DNA of 64,000 bases from an uncultured Alistipes sp. GTDB taxonomy: Bacteria > Bacteroidota > Bacteroidia > Bacteroidales > Rikenellaceae. The notes below the pieces were generated by a model. The model had not been told where the DNA came from. It ran no database searches and was given only the letters and a program-made list of their open reading frames with translations. Position numbers and translations under genes: made by a program. Positions 54,650-62,280 of this stretch are shown one piece after another; positions within the stretch are counted from its first letter, which is position 1, and every line of letters starts with the position of its first letter. The DNA is taken from contig CANQGQ010000007.1 of the NCBI GenBank assembly GCA_947623305.1, positions 62,001-126,000 of the forward strand, written 5' to 3'.

Positions 54650-55066
54650 TCATATATTCGCCAAATCGCGTCCTATCTTCCGTAATGTTTCCAATATTTC
54701 ATCCGTGCGCTGCTGGGATGGCTTTTTTGTGCCGTAAATATATTTTGCCAACAAACTTTTATGAATTCCTATTGTTCGGGCTATTTCCGATACATTCAAC
54801 TGAGGGAATCGCTCGAAGATTTTTGATAGTATGTTGTCTGGATCCGGTTCAGTAGTATCGAAGAAACTCGATATATGAATATCTTCGTCGAGCTGGGGCC
54901 AACGGATAGCATCGCCGTATTTATTGATGATGTATGCTGCCCGTTGTTCGTCGGATGCTTCTTTCAGTATCGGGAAACATTCGAGCGGACGGATATATCT
55001 TTTTTCTTGATCGGTAGCAATCTGTATATGTCCGTCGCTGAACCAAACTTTTGTTATCCGTTCCAT
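54650..55066 (-). CDS. DUF2442 protein with C-terminal HTH
   Basis: This is a 138-residue protein. The N-terminal half (MERITKVWFSDGHIQIATDQ to LECFPILKEAS) matches DUF2442, a small domain often encoded next to DUF4160. The C-terminal half is a Cro/XRE-like HTH (LNVSEIARTIGIHKSLLAKYI). The pair is thought to behave as a toxin-antitoxin-like module in which this protein regulates. The start was moved to the Met matching the domain because the upstream frame overlaps the DUF4160 gene. Confidence 0.78.
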   Translation of the reverse strand: MERITKVWFSDGHIQIATDQEKRYIRPLECFPILKEASDEQRAAYIINKYGDAIRWPQLDEDIHISSFFDTTEPDPDNILSKIFERFPQLNVSEIARTIGIHKSLLAKYIYGTKKPSQQRTDEILETLRKIGRDLANI

Positions 55067-55073
55067 AAATTTT

Positions 55074-55310
55074 TTATTTATTGTCGAAATACTCGTGCCA
55101 TTTAGCGATAATTTCATTTTCGAACAATGCAATGACCTCCAATGCACGACGCATATCGTTTGTTTTTATTCCTCGATTGTATATTATCTTACGCGTTGCT
55201 ATTTCGACTTTTGCATCATTATCTCCTTGTTCTATGTGAACATGTATGGGCAAATGTTCTTCAGAATAGAAGAAAAAACGCAGGCCGAAAAGATACAATA
55301 TTGTAGGCAT
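55074..55310 (-). CDS. DUF4160 protein
   Basis: This is a 78-residue protein. LFGLRFFFYSEEHLPIHVHI is the DUF4160 signature with its HxH, and ALEVIALFENEIIAKWHEYF its C-terminal helix. DUF4160 and DUF2442 are commonly adjacent, as here (7-base gap). It is probably the toxin-like partner. The function is unproven. Confidence 0.82.
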   Translation of the reverse strand: MPTILYLFGLRFFFYSEEHLPIHVHIEQGDNDAKVEIATRKIIYNRGIKTNDMRRALEVIALFENEIIAKWHEYFDNK

Positions 55311-55671
55311 ATTGTATTGTTATTTGTTTATGCAAATATAAGTCCAAATTTTGAGACCTGCAACTGTGCCGATGGGTTTCGGCGGTTATTATCATATTAT
55401 TTTGTAATATCCGAAATTCTTTCATATATTCGTAATGCTTAAAGATGACAATGAGGCAGCGATGCCCCACCCTAAAACGAGGTGGATTTTTTATATCCAT
55501 ACCTCATGATTGGCGGTATTACACACCCGTGCGAAACTGTAATGGTTAGCAAAAGCCTCATTGGTCTTTAAGCAGCGGGTCGAGTAATGCCGCTTTTTCA
55601 TTACTCAAAAATGCTTAATACCAACGAAAAACCAACCCATTTCTTCCGGTTCCGTACCGGTTACCTTTCGG
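55311..55671. other. Non-coding gap with repeats and hairpins
   Basis: No convincing gene. It holds the right copy of the 27-bp repeat and a small hairpin near 55464-55489 (CCACC/GGTGG before a T-run). A GC-mixed stretch near 55560-55620 has no open frame of use. Confidence 0.5.
55390..55416. repeat. 27-bp direct repeat, right copy
   Basis: Perfect second copy of 54109-54135, in the same orientation. Confidence 0.85.
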
Positions 55672-55959
55672 ATGGCTGCCGATGTCGCGGCCAAGATTCA
55701 GTCGCAGCAGCTCGATTTCCGGCCTTTGTTCGAATTGCTGGACGGTGAATCGTTCACTCCGAACGATGCAGCGGAAGCGCTTTTGGCGATTTATTTCGCG
55801 TTCACACAGGCGATTATACTTCATCCCGATGCGACGGATATGAATAATTGGAATACGAATGTCTATCTTGGTACGTTGGAAAAATTGTATCGAGCTTTCA
55901 AACGTATGGAAAAACCTGTCGCAATCTCTCCGGAACCTGCGGCGGAAAGCGACGAATAA
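55672..55959 (+). CDS. Hypothetical protein, 95 residues
   Basis: This small helical acidic protein ([20 protein letters not shown], later [20 protein letters not shown]) has no recognised family. The frame is open for 28 codons upstream but has no start there, so the first ATG is used; an alternative start codon is possible. It lies just before dinD. Confidence 0.55.
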   Translation: MAADVAAKIQSQQLDFRPLFELLDGESFTPNDAAEALLAIYFAFTQAIILHPDATDMNNWNTNVYLGTLEKLYRAFKRMEKPVAISPEPAAESDE

Positions 55960-55984
55960 CGTTCTACCGACGGCGAAAAATGGT

Positions 55985-55992
55985 TATATTTG
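55985..55992 (+). promoter_or_regulatory. -7 promoter box before dinD
   Basis: TATATTTG, 20 bases before the dinD ATG. Confidence 0.5.
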
Positions 55993-56011
55993 TATTGCAA
56001 ACGGTAACGGA

Positions 56012-56845
56012 ATGAAAACAGAGGAAATCGCGAAGTTATTTCAGCAATTCGAATCCATTGTCTGCGTCTATAATGGCGTGGAGTGTTGGAGTGCAAGAGA
56101 ATTACATACGGTATTGGGTTATACCCAATGGCGGAATTTCATTCCAGCTATTGAGAAAGCGAAAAGTGCGTGTGAAAGTGCCGGAGAAACGGTTGCCGAC
56201 CATTTTGCGAACGTCCGCAAAATGGTTCCTCTCGGTTCGGGATCGGAGCGTGAAGTGGATGACTACATGTTGACCCGCTATGCCTGTTATCTTGTCGCTC
56301 AAAATGGCGATCCTCGGAAACCGGAGATAGCTTTCGCCCAGAATTATTTCGCTGTTCAGACCCGCCGTGCCGAATTGGTGCAGAAACGTTTGGCTGACTA
56401 TGAACGGGTGCAGGCTCGCGTGAAATTGGCCGAGACCGAAAAACGACTTTCCGGTGTGTTGTATGAACGGGGTGTGGATAGTAAAGGTTTTGCCGTTATC
56501 CGGTCGAAAGGCGACCGAGCCTTGTTCCATCTCGATACCGCCCTGTTGAAACGTAAACTCGGTGCTCCGGAAAATCGTCCGTTGGCGGATTTTTTGCCGA
56601 CGATCAGTATCAAAGCAAAAGATTTCGCCGCGGAAATGACCTCCGTAAATACCGAACAGAAGAATTTACACGGCCAACAGGCTATCGAGAAAGAGCATAT
56701 TGACAACAATGTCGCTGTCCGTAATATGATGTTGGGGCGTGGTATTGTTCCCGAGAATCTGCCTGCCGGCGAGGATGTCCGAAAGGTCGAACGACGGCTC
56801 AAGTCGGAAGAGAAAACATTGACAAACAGAAAGAAGAAACAATAA
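56012..56845 (+). CDS. dinD: DinD-like DNA damage-inducible protein
   Basis: This is a 277-residue protein; E. coli DinD has a similar length. The N-terminal BRO/KilA-like domain reads [20 protein letters not shown] then [16 protein letters not shown], and the [20 protein letters not shown] block is characteristic. DinD inhibits RecA filament activity in E. coli and is an SOS gene. With umuDC in the same element it suggests an SOS-linked cargo set. The start is the ATG after the promoter. Confidence 0.85.
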   Translation: MKTEEIAKLFQQFESIVCVYNGVECWSARELHTVLGYTQWRNFIPAIEKAKSACESAGETVADHFANVRKMVPLGSGSEREVDDYMLTRYACYLVAQNGDPRKPEIAFAQNYFAVQTRRAELVQKRLADYERVQARVKLAETEKRLSGVLYERGVDSKGFAVIRSKGDRALFHLDTALLKRKLGAPENRPLADFLPTISIKAKDFAAEMTSVNTEQKNLHGQQAIEKEHIDNNVAVRNMMLGRGIVPENLPAGEDVRKVERRLKSEEKTLTNRKKKQ

Positions 56846-56857
56846 ACAGAAAACGAA

Positions 56858-57724
56858 ATGAAGAATCAGCTTTATATTTTGGTGGCCGCTGTGGTCGCGG
56901 CGGTTGCGTTCTGCGGTTGTTCGAAGGACGACGAGGGCGGTGGTTCGGAAGCACAGTTCCAAGTGCAGGCATCGTCGAAGGTGGCTTGTACGGATCGTAT
57001 TCCCGTGCGGTTCTCGGTTGCGTGCGATGCGGCTCCGACCGTTACGTTCACGACCGAGGAAGGCGCATTGGGTATCGTCAGCATGGACGGTTTCACCTCC
57101 TTCGACAGCGAGAAGATTTATGCCGGTGAGCCGATCGAGGTCAAGTTCGCCAACGGTGTCGCTACGACGGAATTCCGTTATATTCCGCTCTCGACCGGCA
57201 GCCATACCGTAACCTTCACGGCCAATTACACCCAGAACGGCGTTGCGAAGATCGCGACTTCGCGTCAGGTGTTGACCGTGGCGGAGGATGCCAGCAAAGA
57301 GTTCAATCCGGATGTATATCAGGATGAGATCGGATATTATGTTTATAATTTCCGGAAGGCCGAAACCGGTTACGAATATCGGGTCGGTCTGGGTTCGGTT
57401 CAGGGCAAGACCGGCGAACATCCCGATTACGTTACCATCATGCAGGATAAGGAAGACATTACGATGGAAAAGGATGCGTTTTATCCGATTACCTGGGATA
57501 GATGGGGCGATTGTTCTTCTCCTGTGGTAGTGAGGAGTTGGTATGAGGATGATCAGCATGATGAAGGGTGGTATAGTTACAGAGCTACCGGCCCTATTAC
57601 TTTGACGTTAGTATTTTGTGATGCTTGCGACCGTTGTCGGGATGTCGTTATCGAGACCGACGCACAAGGTAAAGTCGTTTCGTCCGTAACGGGCGATTAT
57701 TATCTGTGGCGGAACCGGAAGTGA
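56858..57724 (+). CDS. Lipoprotein with Ig-like beta-sandwich (possibly TraQ-like)
   Basis: This 288-residue protein has a lipoprotein signal (ILVAAVVAAVAFCGC, lipobox with Cys20 or close) and a beta-rich N-terminal domain (about 30-140) with Ig-like repeats (PTVTFTTEEG, GSHTVTFTANYTQNG). The C-terminal domain holds WDRWGDCSSPVVVRSW and CDACDRCRDVVIE with four close Cys. It may be a TraQ/DUF3872-like conjugation lipoprotein or a surface protein; I am not sure. A bidirectional terminator separates it from the fimbrial locus. Confidence 0.7.
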   Translation: MKNQLYILVAAVVAAVAFCGCSKDDEGGGSEAQFQVQASSKVACTDRIPVRFSVACDAAPTVTFTTEEGALGIVSMDGFTSFDSEKIYAGEPIEVKFANGVATTEFRYIPLSTGSHTVTFTANYTQNGVAKIATSRQVLTVAEDASKEFNPDVYQDEIGYYVYNFRKAETGYEYRVGLGSVQGKTGEHPDYVTIMQDKEDITMEKDAFYPITWDRWGDCSSPVVVRSWYEDDQHDEGWYSYRATGPITLTLVFCDACDRCRDVVIETDAQGKVVSSVTGDYYLWRNRK

Positions 57725-57748
57725 TCCGATCGTTCGGATGCAAAAGCA

Positions 57749-57779
57749 AGGCCCCGAGAATCAATCTCGGGGCCTCTTT
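57749..57779. terminator. Bidirectional terminator between convergent genes
   Basis: AGGCCCCGAGA and TCTCGGGGCCT form an 11-bp perfect stem with loop ATCAA, serving both the lipoprotein gene and the fimbrial gene. Confidence 0.85.
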
Positions 57780-57781
57780 GT

Positions 57782-60202
57782 TTATTTCCAGTAGTTAGCC
57801 AGTTCGTCGATTATTTCAATATGTTCGAAATCTGTTTCTATTTGCAGATCAGAACCGGAATACAGAGATGTTATACTAACGTCCTTTTCGTATATTTGGT
57901 TTCCGAAACTGTAATAGGTAAAGGGCCTATCGAGCATTTTGAACTCGGGGTGGATTTCGGGTTCTTCATCCCACGGGCCCGGATAGATGAGATGATCGGC
58001 ATGTTCGCTGTAAGGTGCGAAAAGCTCTCCTTCTCCCGATTGATCCGTTACTTGGGCCAGCACTTCGGTGTGGGTGGTCGCCGGCGCTTCTGGATAGGCG
58101 ACAACGAACGATTCCCATGTGGGTGAGGATTCATAGCTGATCTCTTCTTCTACGCATTGCCAGCCTGCTCCTCCTCGATCGGCCAGACCGACGGTCATGG
58201 TGCGCGTCTCATGGGGGAAGAGTCGGATTTCGACCATCCGACTGGCTTCCAAAGGTGTCGGATAGTCGAGTGCCGGTGTGAACGATACATCCGCACAGAC
58301 ACGGGTCGAACCGTACCAGTTGGTAGCACCTCCGCTGCCCGTAAAGAAATAGGAGCCCTGCCATATGGGATTCGCGTAGTAGATTCGGATGACCGGCACC
58401 AGCCTCGTCGCTGCGATGGTGTTCACCACTTCCGTCTTTCCGATGCGGGTTCCGTCCGGCAGATAAACTTCGATTGCGTACGACACCTCTCCCACCTCTG
58501 TCGGGACGAATACGATCGGCGACGGCAGCGTTATCGTCCGGCCCGCCTCTACCGTTACCTCCTGCGTGGCTCCCGAAGTAAACAGGCCTCCGCTCTCGCA
58601 TACCGCTTTTACCGTTACGGGGCCCGTGTAGTCCGCTACGGTCAGTTCGACCGTGTTCACGTTGTTCATGTAGGTCGAGTTCTTGGCCGTCTCGTTGCTT
58701 CGGATGGTCGTCTCCGGCAGCTTGAATTTCGCATAGACACGGCTTTCCGCCGCCGTCGGCACATAGCGGAACGTCCGATCGGCCGAGAGCTTCTGTGCAA
58801 AATCGGCATCGGCATACCAGCCTTCGAAACGGTCGCCCGCGATGGTCAGCTCGCAGCCTCCCTCATAGCACCAGGCTTCCACCTTGTCTGCCTTCCTCTC
58901 CTGGCCGAGGGCTCCGCCGACCGTTATCTGGTCGATGCTCGTGCCTGTCGGGTTATAGACTTCCACACGGTTCGCGAACTCGTGAACAAAGGGATAGGCA
59001 ACACTTCGGCCCGTCTCGTCCGCGAGTTCCAGCACATATTCCAAGCGGGAGTTCTTCCCTTCACGGATCAACGCGGGTGTGTAGGCCAGTTCCAATCTGC
59101 CGTTCGCCGCCACCGGAAACTCATACGGCGCATGACTTTCGCCGCTCGCTCCGGCTGCTTTGATCGTCAGGGCTTCCGACGCTCCTTGCCGTACCGTCAG
59201 CCGTCCTGTCAGCGTATGATCCGTCGTGTTTTCTGCCACGTAGGTCAGTACGCCTTTGTCCGAGACATCGAGGTACCGGCCCGCAGGCCAGCGGTCATCG
59301 CATTCCAGCTGATAGCGGGTAATGCGGGTGTCCGTGCGCGTATCGCTCCAGATGGTTACGTCGTAGGTGTGGGCTTCGTTCTGACGGACATTGAAATCCG
59401 TCGTATTGTTCGCACCCAGAAAGATGATGTATTCCAGCGCCGCGCCTGCTTTTTGCGCTTGGATGCACAGATACGATGCGTTCACCGGCGCGTTCGTCCG
59501 GTTCTTTTGGTCTTGTGTCGCGATGCTCGGCACCTCGCCTCGGCAGTTCGGGAACATGTATTCGCTTCCGGTCAGCGTTATGGCTCCCGCCTCCGCTGCC
59601 TGTTCTTCGCCGGCATGGTAGCTCGTTCCCTCCGTTCCCGAGCCTTCCGGTTCATAGAGCGGGGCCCGATCGGGCAGATTGCACAACTGCGCTGACAGGA
59701 GGGTGATTCCCATCTCGACGGCCGGTTGGGCGACCTCGATGTTGTAGGCGATGCGGGCCGCCTTGCGATAGAGGCGGAGTTCGAGCAGATAGGTCGAGAA
59801 GTCGATGTTTTCGGTCGTCCGGCCCGCCATGACGAGGGTTCCGCCCTGGTCGAGGGCATAGTCCGTAAAATCGACGAGCGACCGGCGCGTCAGCGGCCCC
59901 ATGTCGCGATGGATATTGCCGACGACGTAGAACGTGTAAACGTCCGGTACGATGTCGACGACGAAATAGGGTTTGTCCGTATAGAGGTGGGCGAAAGGCT
60001 CGCTTTCGCCCTGACGATAAACGAACAGATTGGCATCCGTGAGGATGTTTTCATCGACGCTGCGCGTTACCGCAGTCGGTTGCTGCGGTTGCAGATTCAG
60101 CGTCAGATGGACGTGTCCCGTTTCGGGTTCCGGAAGTTCGTCCTGCCCGCATCCGGTCAGCGCCAGCAGGACGAGCAGCGGGATAATGCGTAAGTTTTTC
60201 AT
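57782..60202 (-). CDS. Large fimbrial lipoprotein (DUF4906-like tip or shaft accessory protein)
   Basis: This is an 806-residue exported lipoprotein. The signal is NLRIIPLLVLLALTGCGQDE with a clear lipobox Cys. The N-terminal part (30-330) resembles fimbrillin/DUF4906 domains (VDENILTDANLFVYRQGE, YVVGNIHRDMGPLTRR). Ig-like and repeat segments follow (SVAYPFVHEFANRVEVYNPT, VYAKFKLPETTIRSNETAKN). The start was moved to the Met at the signal peptide because the upstream extension runs through the tRNA-like gene. One dispersed motif copy lies inside the gene (59051-59073). Confidence 0.78.
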   Translation of the reverse strand: MKNLRIIPLLVLLALTGCGQDELPEPETGHVHLTLNLQPQQPTAVTRSVDENILTDANLFVYRQGESEPFAHLYTDKPYFVVDIVPDVYTFYVVGNIHRDMGPLTRRSLVDFTDYALDQGGTLVMAGRTTENIDFSTYLLELRLYRKAARIAYNIEVAQPAVEMGITLLSAQLCNLPDRAPLYEPEGSGTEGTSYHAGEEQAAEAGAITLTGSEYMFPNCRGEVPSIATQDQKNRTNAPVNASYLCIQAQKAGAALEYIIFLGANNTTDFNVRQNEAHTYDVTIWSDTRTDTRITRYQLECDDRWPAGRYLDVSDKGVLTYVAENTTDHTLTGRLTVRQGASEALTIKAAGASGESHAPYEFPVAANGRLELAYTPALIREGKNSRLEYVLELADETGRSVAYPFVHEFANRVEVYNPTGTSIDQITVGGALGQERKADKVEAWCYEGGCELTIAGDRFEGWYADADFAQKLSADRTFRYVPTAAESRVYAKFKLPETTIRSNETAKNSTYMNNVNTVELTVADYTGPVTVKAVCESGGLFTSGATQEVTVEAGRTITLPSPIVFVPTEVGEVSYAIEVYLPDGTRIGKTEVVNTIAATRLVPVIRIYYANPIWQGSYFFTGSGGATNWYGSTRVCADVSFTPALDYPTPLEASRMVEIRLFPHETRTMTVGLADRGGAGWQCVEEEISYESSPTWESFVVAYPEAPATTHTEVLAQVTDQSGEGELFAPYSEHADHLIYPGPWDEEPEIHPEFKMLDRPFTYYSFGNQIYEKDVSITSLYSGSDLQIETDFEHIEIIDELANYWK
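59051..59073 (+). repeat. Motif-like copy 8 inside a coding sequence
   Basis: GTTCTTCCCTTCACGGATCA followed by ACG lies within the fimbrial gene, where the opposite strand encodes ALIREGKNS. It could be a chance match, but it is 20 of 23 identical to the element copies. Confidence 0.45.
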
Positions 60203-60243
60203 GATGATCGTTTTTCGGGGATTGTTCGGTACGTCGTTCACGC

Positions 60244-60324
60244 ATCGCCGGCGGGATTCGAACCCGCAGCCTCGTATGCGGCTATGGGGCCGCATACGCG
60301 CTCTGCCGATTGAGCTACGGTGAT
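60244..60324 (-). tRNA. tRNA-like gene with abnormal 26-nt anticodon arm
   Basis: On the minus strand a full D-arm (GCTC-AATCGGCA-GAGC), a T-arm (GCGGG-TTCGAAT-CCCGC) and an acceptor stem ATCACCG/CGGCGAT (one A-C mismatch) are present. The anticodon arm is instead a perfect 10-bp stem (CGTATGCGGC/GCCGCATACG, 60273-60298) with a 6-base loop CCCATA, so it is 26 bases rather than 17. CAT or CCC could be read, but a working anticodon is not clear. It is either a pseudo-tRNA or a divergent one. It lies between two fimbrial genes on their strand. Confidence 0.7.
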
Positions 60325-60334
60325 CCGTACGCGG

Positions 60335-61369
60335 TTATCGGCCCACATCGACGTGTTGGGTCGCGAGCGTTTCCCAGTCTGCGACGTCGATTTTCACTAA
60401 GATGTCGGAGCCGGTCAGGCCGTTGATCGAGGCGTTGACGTAGTAGGCTCCATTTCGCAGGATGCGGCCATCGCCCGCTCCTTGCAGTTCCACTTCATAG
60501 ACTACGGGTACCTGATCGTCGGTCGTCGAGGAGGAGCCGTCGATGTCATAGGTCGCATCGACGGTCAGCAGGACGCGGCTGCCTTCGACGGCTCCGGCCT
60601 TTTCGAAGAGGTAGAACAGGTTCCGGCCGGCGGAGGATTCCTGTACGGACGTGAAGTTCTGGCCTCCATCGGCATAGTTCGTCGCCGAGCGATCCATCAG
60701 ATAGGATGCCTGGGCTCCGCGCGTGAGCGTGATGCGGTTGATCGTGATGGTCTCGTCTCCGTACTTGGCACGGAAGGCGTCGGTCGTCGTGAGAAAGACT
60801 TCGATTTTGGCTACCGTGCGGGCCAGTTCGATGCCTACGTTCGTCGTGCCCCTGGTAATGCGTTGTTGCGTCCGGCCGCTCATGACGAAGCCTTCCGGAC
60901 GGACGGATTTCGACGTTACATCGGCGAAGGTGCCATTGTAGGCTGCTACGTTCTCATCTAATTCCGCCAGCAGTCGATCGACCGACACGACGGTTTTCGG
61001 CACCGTGCGATTGGCGACGACTACGAAATCGCAGGTTTCGCCTTCCCGCACATCGGGCACGATGAGCGATACGGGGGTCGTCGGCGCATCGGCGATCTCC
61101 TTGGCCGAGAGGTCGCGGCGGAATCGGATGTTCCCATCGGGGCCGAATACGCATACGGTGGCCGTGTTCACGGCTTTCTCCCAAGATTCGGTCGTGCCCG
61201 CGCCGAAGGCTCGGGTTCCCGTTGCGCGGGCGCCTGTTTCGAAATAGAGGGCGATGCCCTGTTGTTCATCTGCCGGTACAATAGGAACGGGTTCGGTCGA
61301 TTCGTTGTCGCACGAAACGAACAAGGCCGCTGCAAACAGTGCAGCGCAGGAATAAAGATGTTTTTTCAT
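60335..61369 (-). CDS. FimA/Mfa1-type fimbrillin
   Basis: This 344-residue structural fimbrial subunit has a lipoprotein signal (HLYSCAALFAAALFVSC). The N-terminal domain has WEKAVNTATVCVFGPDGNIR, FVVVANRTVPK and a basic processing region GARATGTRAFGAG (Arg-specific cleavage releases the mature subunit in this family). The C-terminal domain ends with NGAYYVNASINGL and VKIDVADWETLA, the usual polymerisation strand. It lies in a fimbrial operon with the anchor genes. Confidence 0.85.
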   Translation of the reverse strand: MKKHLYSCAALFAAALFVSCDNESTEPVPIVPADEQQGIALYFETGARATGTRAFGAGTTESWEKAVNTATVCVFGPDGNIRFRRDLSAKEIADAPTTPVSLIVPDVREGETCDFVVVANRTVPKTVVSVDRLLAELDENVAAYNGTFADVTSKSVRPEGFVMSGRTQQRITRGTTNVGIELARTVAKIEVFLTTTDAFRAKYGDETITINRITLTRGAQASYLMDRSATNYADGGQNFTSVQESSAGRNLFYLFEKAGAVEGSRVLLTVDATYDIDGSSSTTDDQVPVVYEVELQGAGDGRILRNGAYYVNASINGLTGSDILVKIDVADWETLATQHVDVGR

Positions 61370-61404
61370 AATAGATAATAATAAATTATAGGGTGTTATC
61401 GGTA

Positions 61405-62274
61405 TCAGTTTCCGAGGTGTTCTTCCTGAACGATGACGCCGCGCCAGTCCGAGACGACGATCTTGACGCCCGCATCATCGACGGCGATTCGGACATCGAT
61501 TTCCACATCGTGTCCCGCAGCTCCTTCGACGATCGAGGCGAAATCGCGGATCGTCGTTTCGCACAGACGGACGTACTGGCTTTCCGGATGGTCGCAGTAG
61601 ATGCCCAGCACCAGATCGTCGCGGTCGGTGAAATAGGGCGTGTAGAATGAGCCCGACAGCCGGCCATTGTCGTAGGTCAATTCCGGACGATAGCGTTTCA
61701 TCTCGCCGGAGGGACGGTTGAAGAAATCCAGCGCTTCGCGGTTGTCGATGGCGAAGTAGTGGCTTTCCGGATGCGACACTTTTTCCAGACCGGTTACCAG
61801 CACATTGATTTTGAAGACCGATTTGAAAAGATCGATATCGAATCGGAGCGAATCGCCCTTCACGACGGCGGTTTCGAATCGGCCATAGAGCAGCTGATCT
61901 GCTCCGGTCGGATGCAGCCCGAGCGCCGCTTCATCGAGATGCCGTTCTTCGACCGCGGTCGAATCGCCGATATTGGCCCAGCTAACGAAGGTGTAGCGTC
62001 CGCGCGTGAGATAGGTTTGCATGGCGGGGCCGTCTCCCAAGACGGTGTGCAGCGGCAGCAGCGTGTCGCGATAGAGACGGCCCGCATCGTCGTAAATGAA
62101 AAGGCGCATCGAGCGGACATCGCGCAGCGTGGAAACTTCGCCATTATCATAGCGGTATTTCAGATAGACTGCGGCTTTGTGTTTGACGGTAACGGTTACC
62201 TCGTCGTCCACTTCGCAACCGACGCAGAACAGCCCGAACAAGAGGGGCAGGAATAGACGTTTCGTGTTTTTCAT
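61405..62274 (-). CDS. FimB/Mfa2-type fimbrial anchor lipoprotein
   Basis: This 289-residue protein has a lipobox signal (FLPLLFGLFCVGC). The FimB/Mfa2 fold is indicated by VRSMRLFIYDDAGRLYRDTL, GRYTFVSWANIGDSTAVEER and FDIDLFKSVFKINVLVTGLE. It probably anchors the fimbria to the outer membrane and limits its length. It is 35 bases before the fimbrillin gene on the same strand. Confidence 0.82.
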   Translation of the reverse strand: MKNTKRLFLPLLFGLFCVGCEVDDEVTVTVKHKAAVYLKYRYDNGEVSTLRDVRSMRLFIYDDAGRLYRDTLLPLHTVLGDGPAMQTYLTRGRYTFVSWANIGDSTAVEERHLDEAALGLHPTGADQLLYGRFETAVVKGDSLRFDIDLFKSVFKINVLVTGLEKVSHPESHYFAIDNREALDFFNRPSGEMKRYRPELTYDNGRLSGSFYTPYFTDRDDLVLGIYCDHPESQYVRLCETTIRDFASIVEGAAGHDVEIDVRIAVDDAGVKIVVSDWRGVIVQEEHLGN

Positions 62275-62280
62275 AGCGGA

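Noticed and set aside
55615..55824. Minus-strand frame of 69 codons
   Set aside because: It is opposite the 95-residue gene and has an Arg-rich, low-complexity product.
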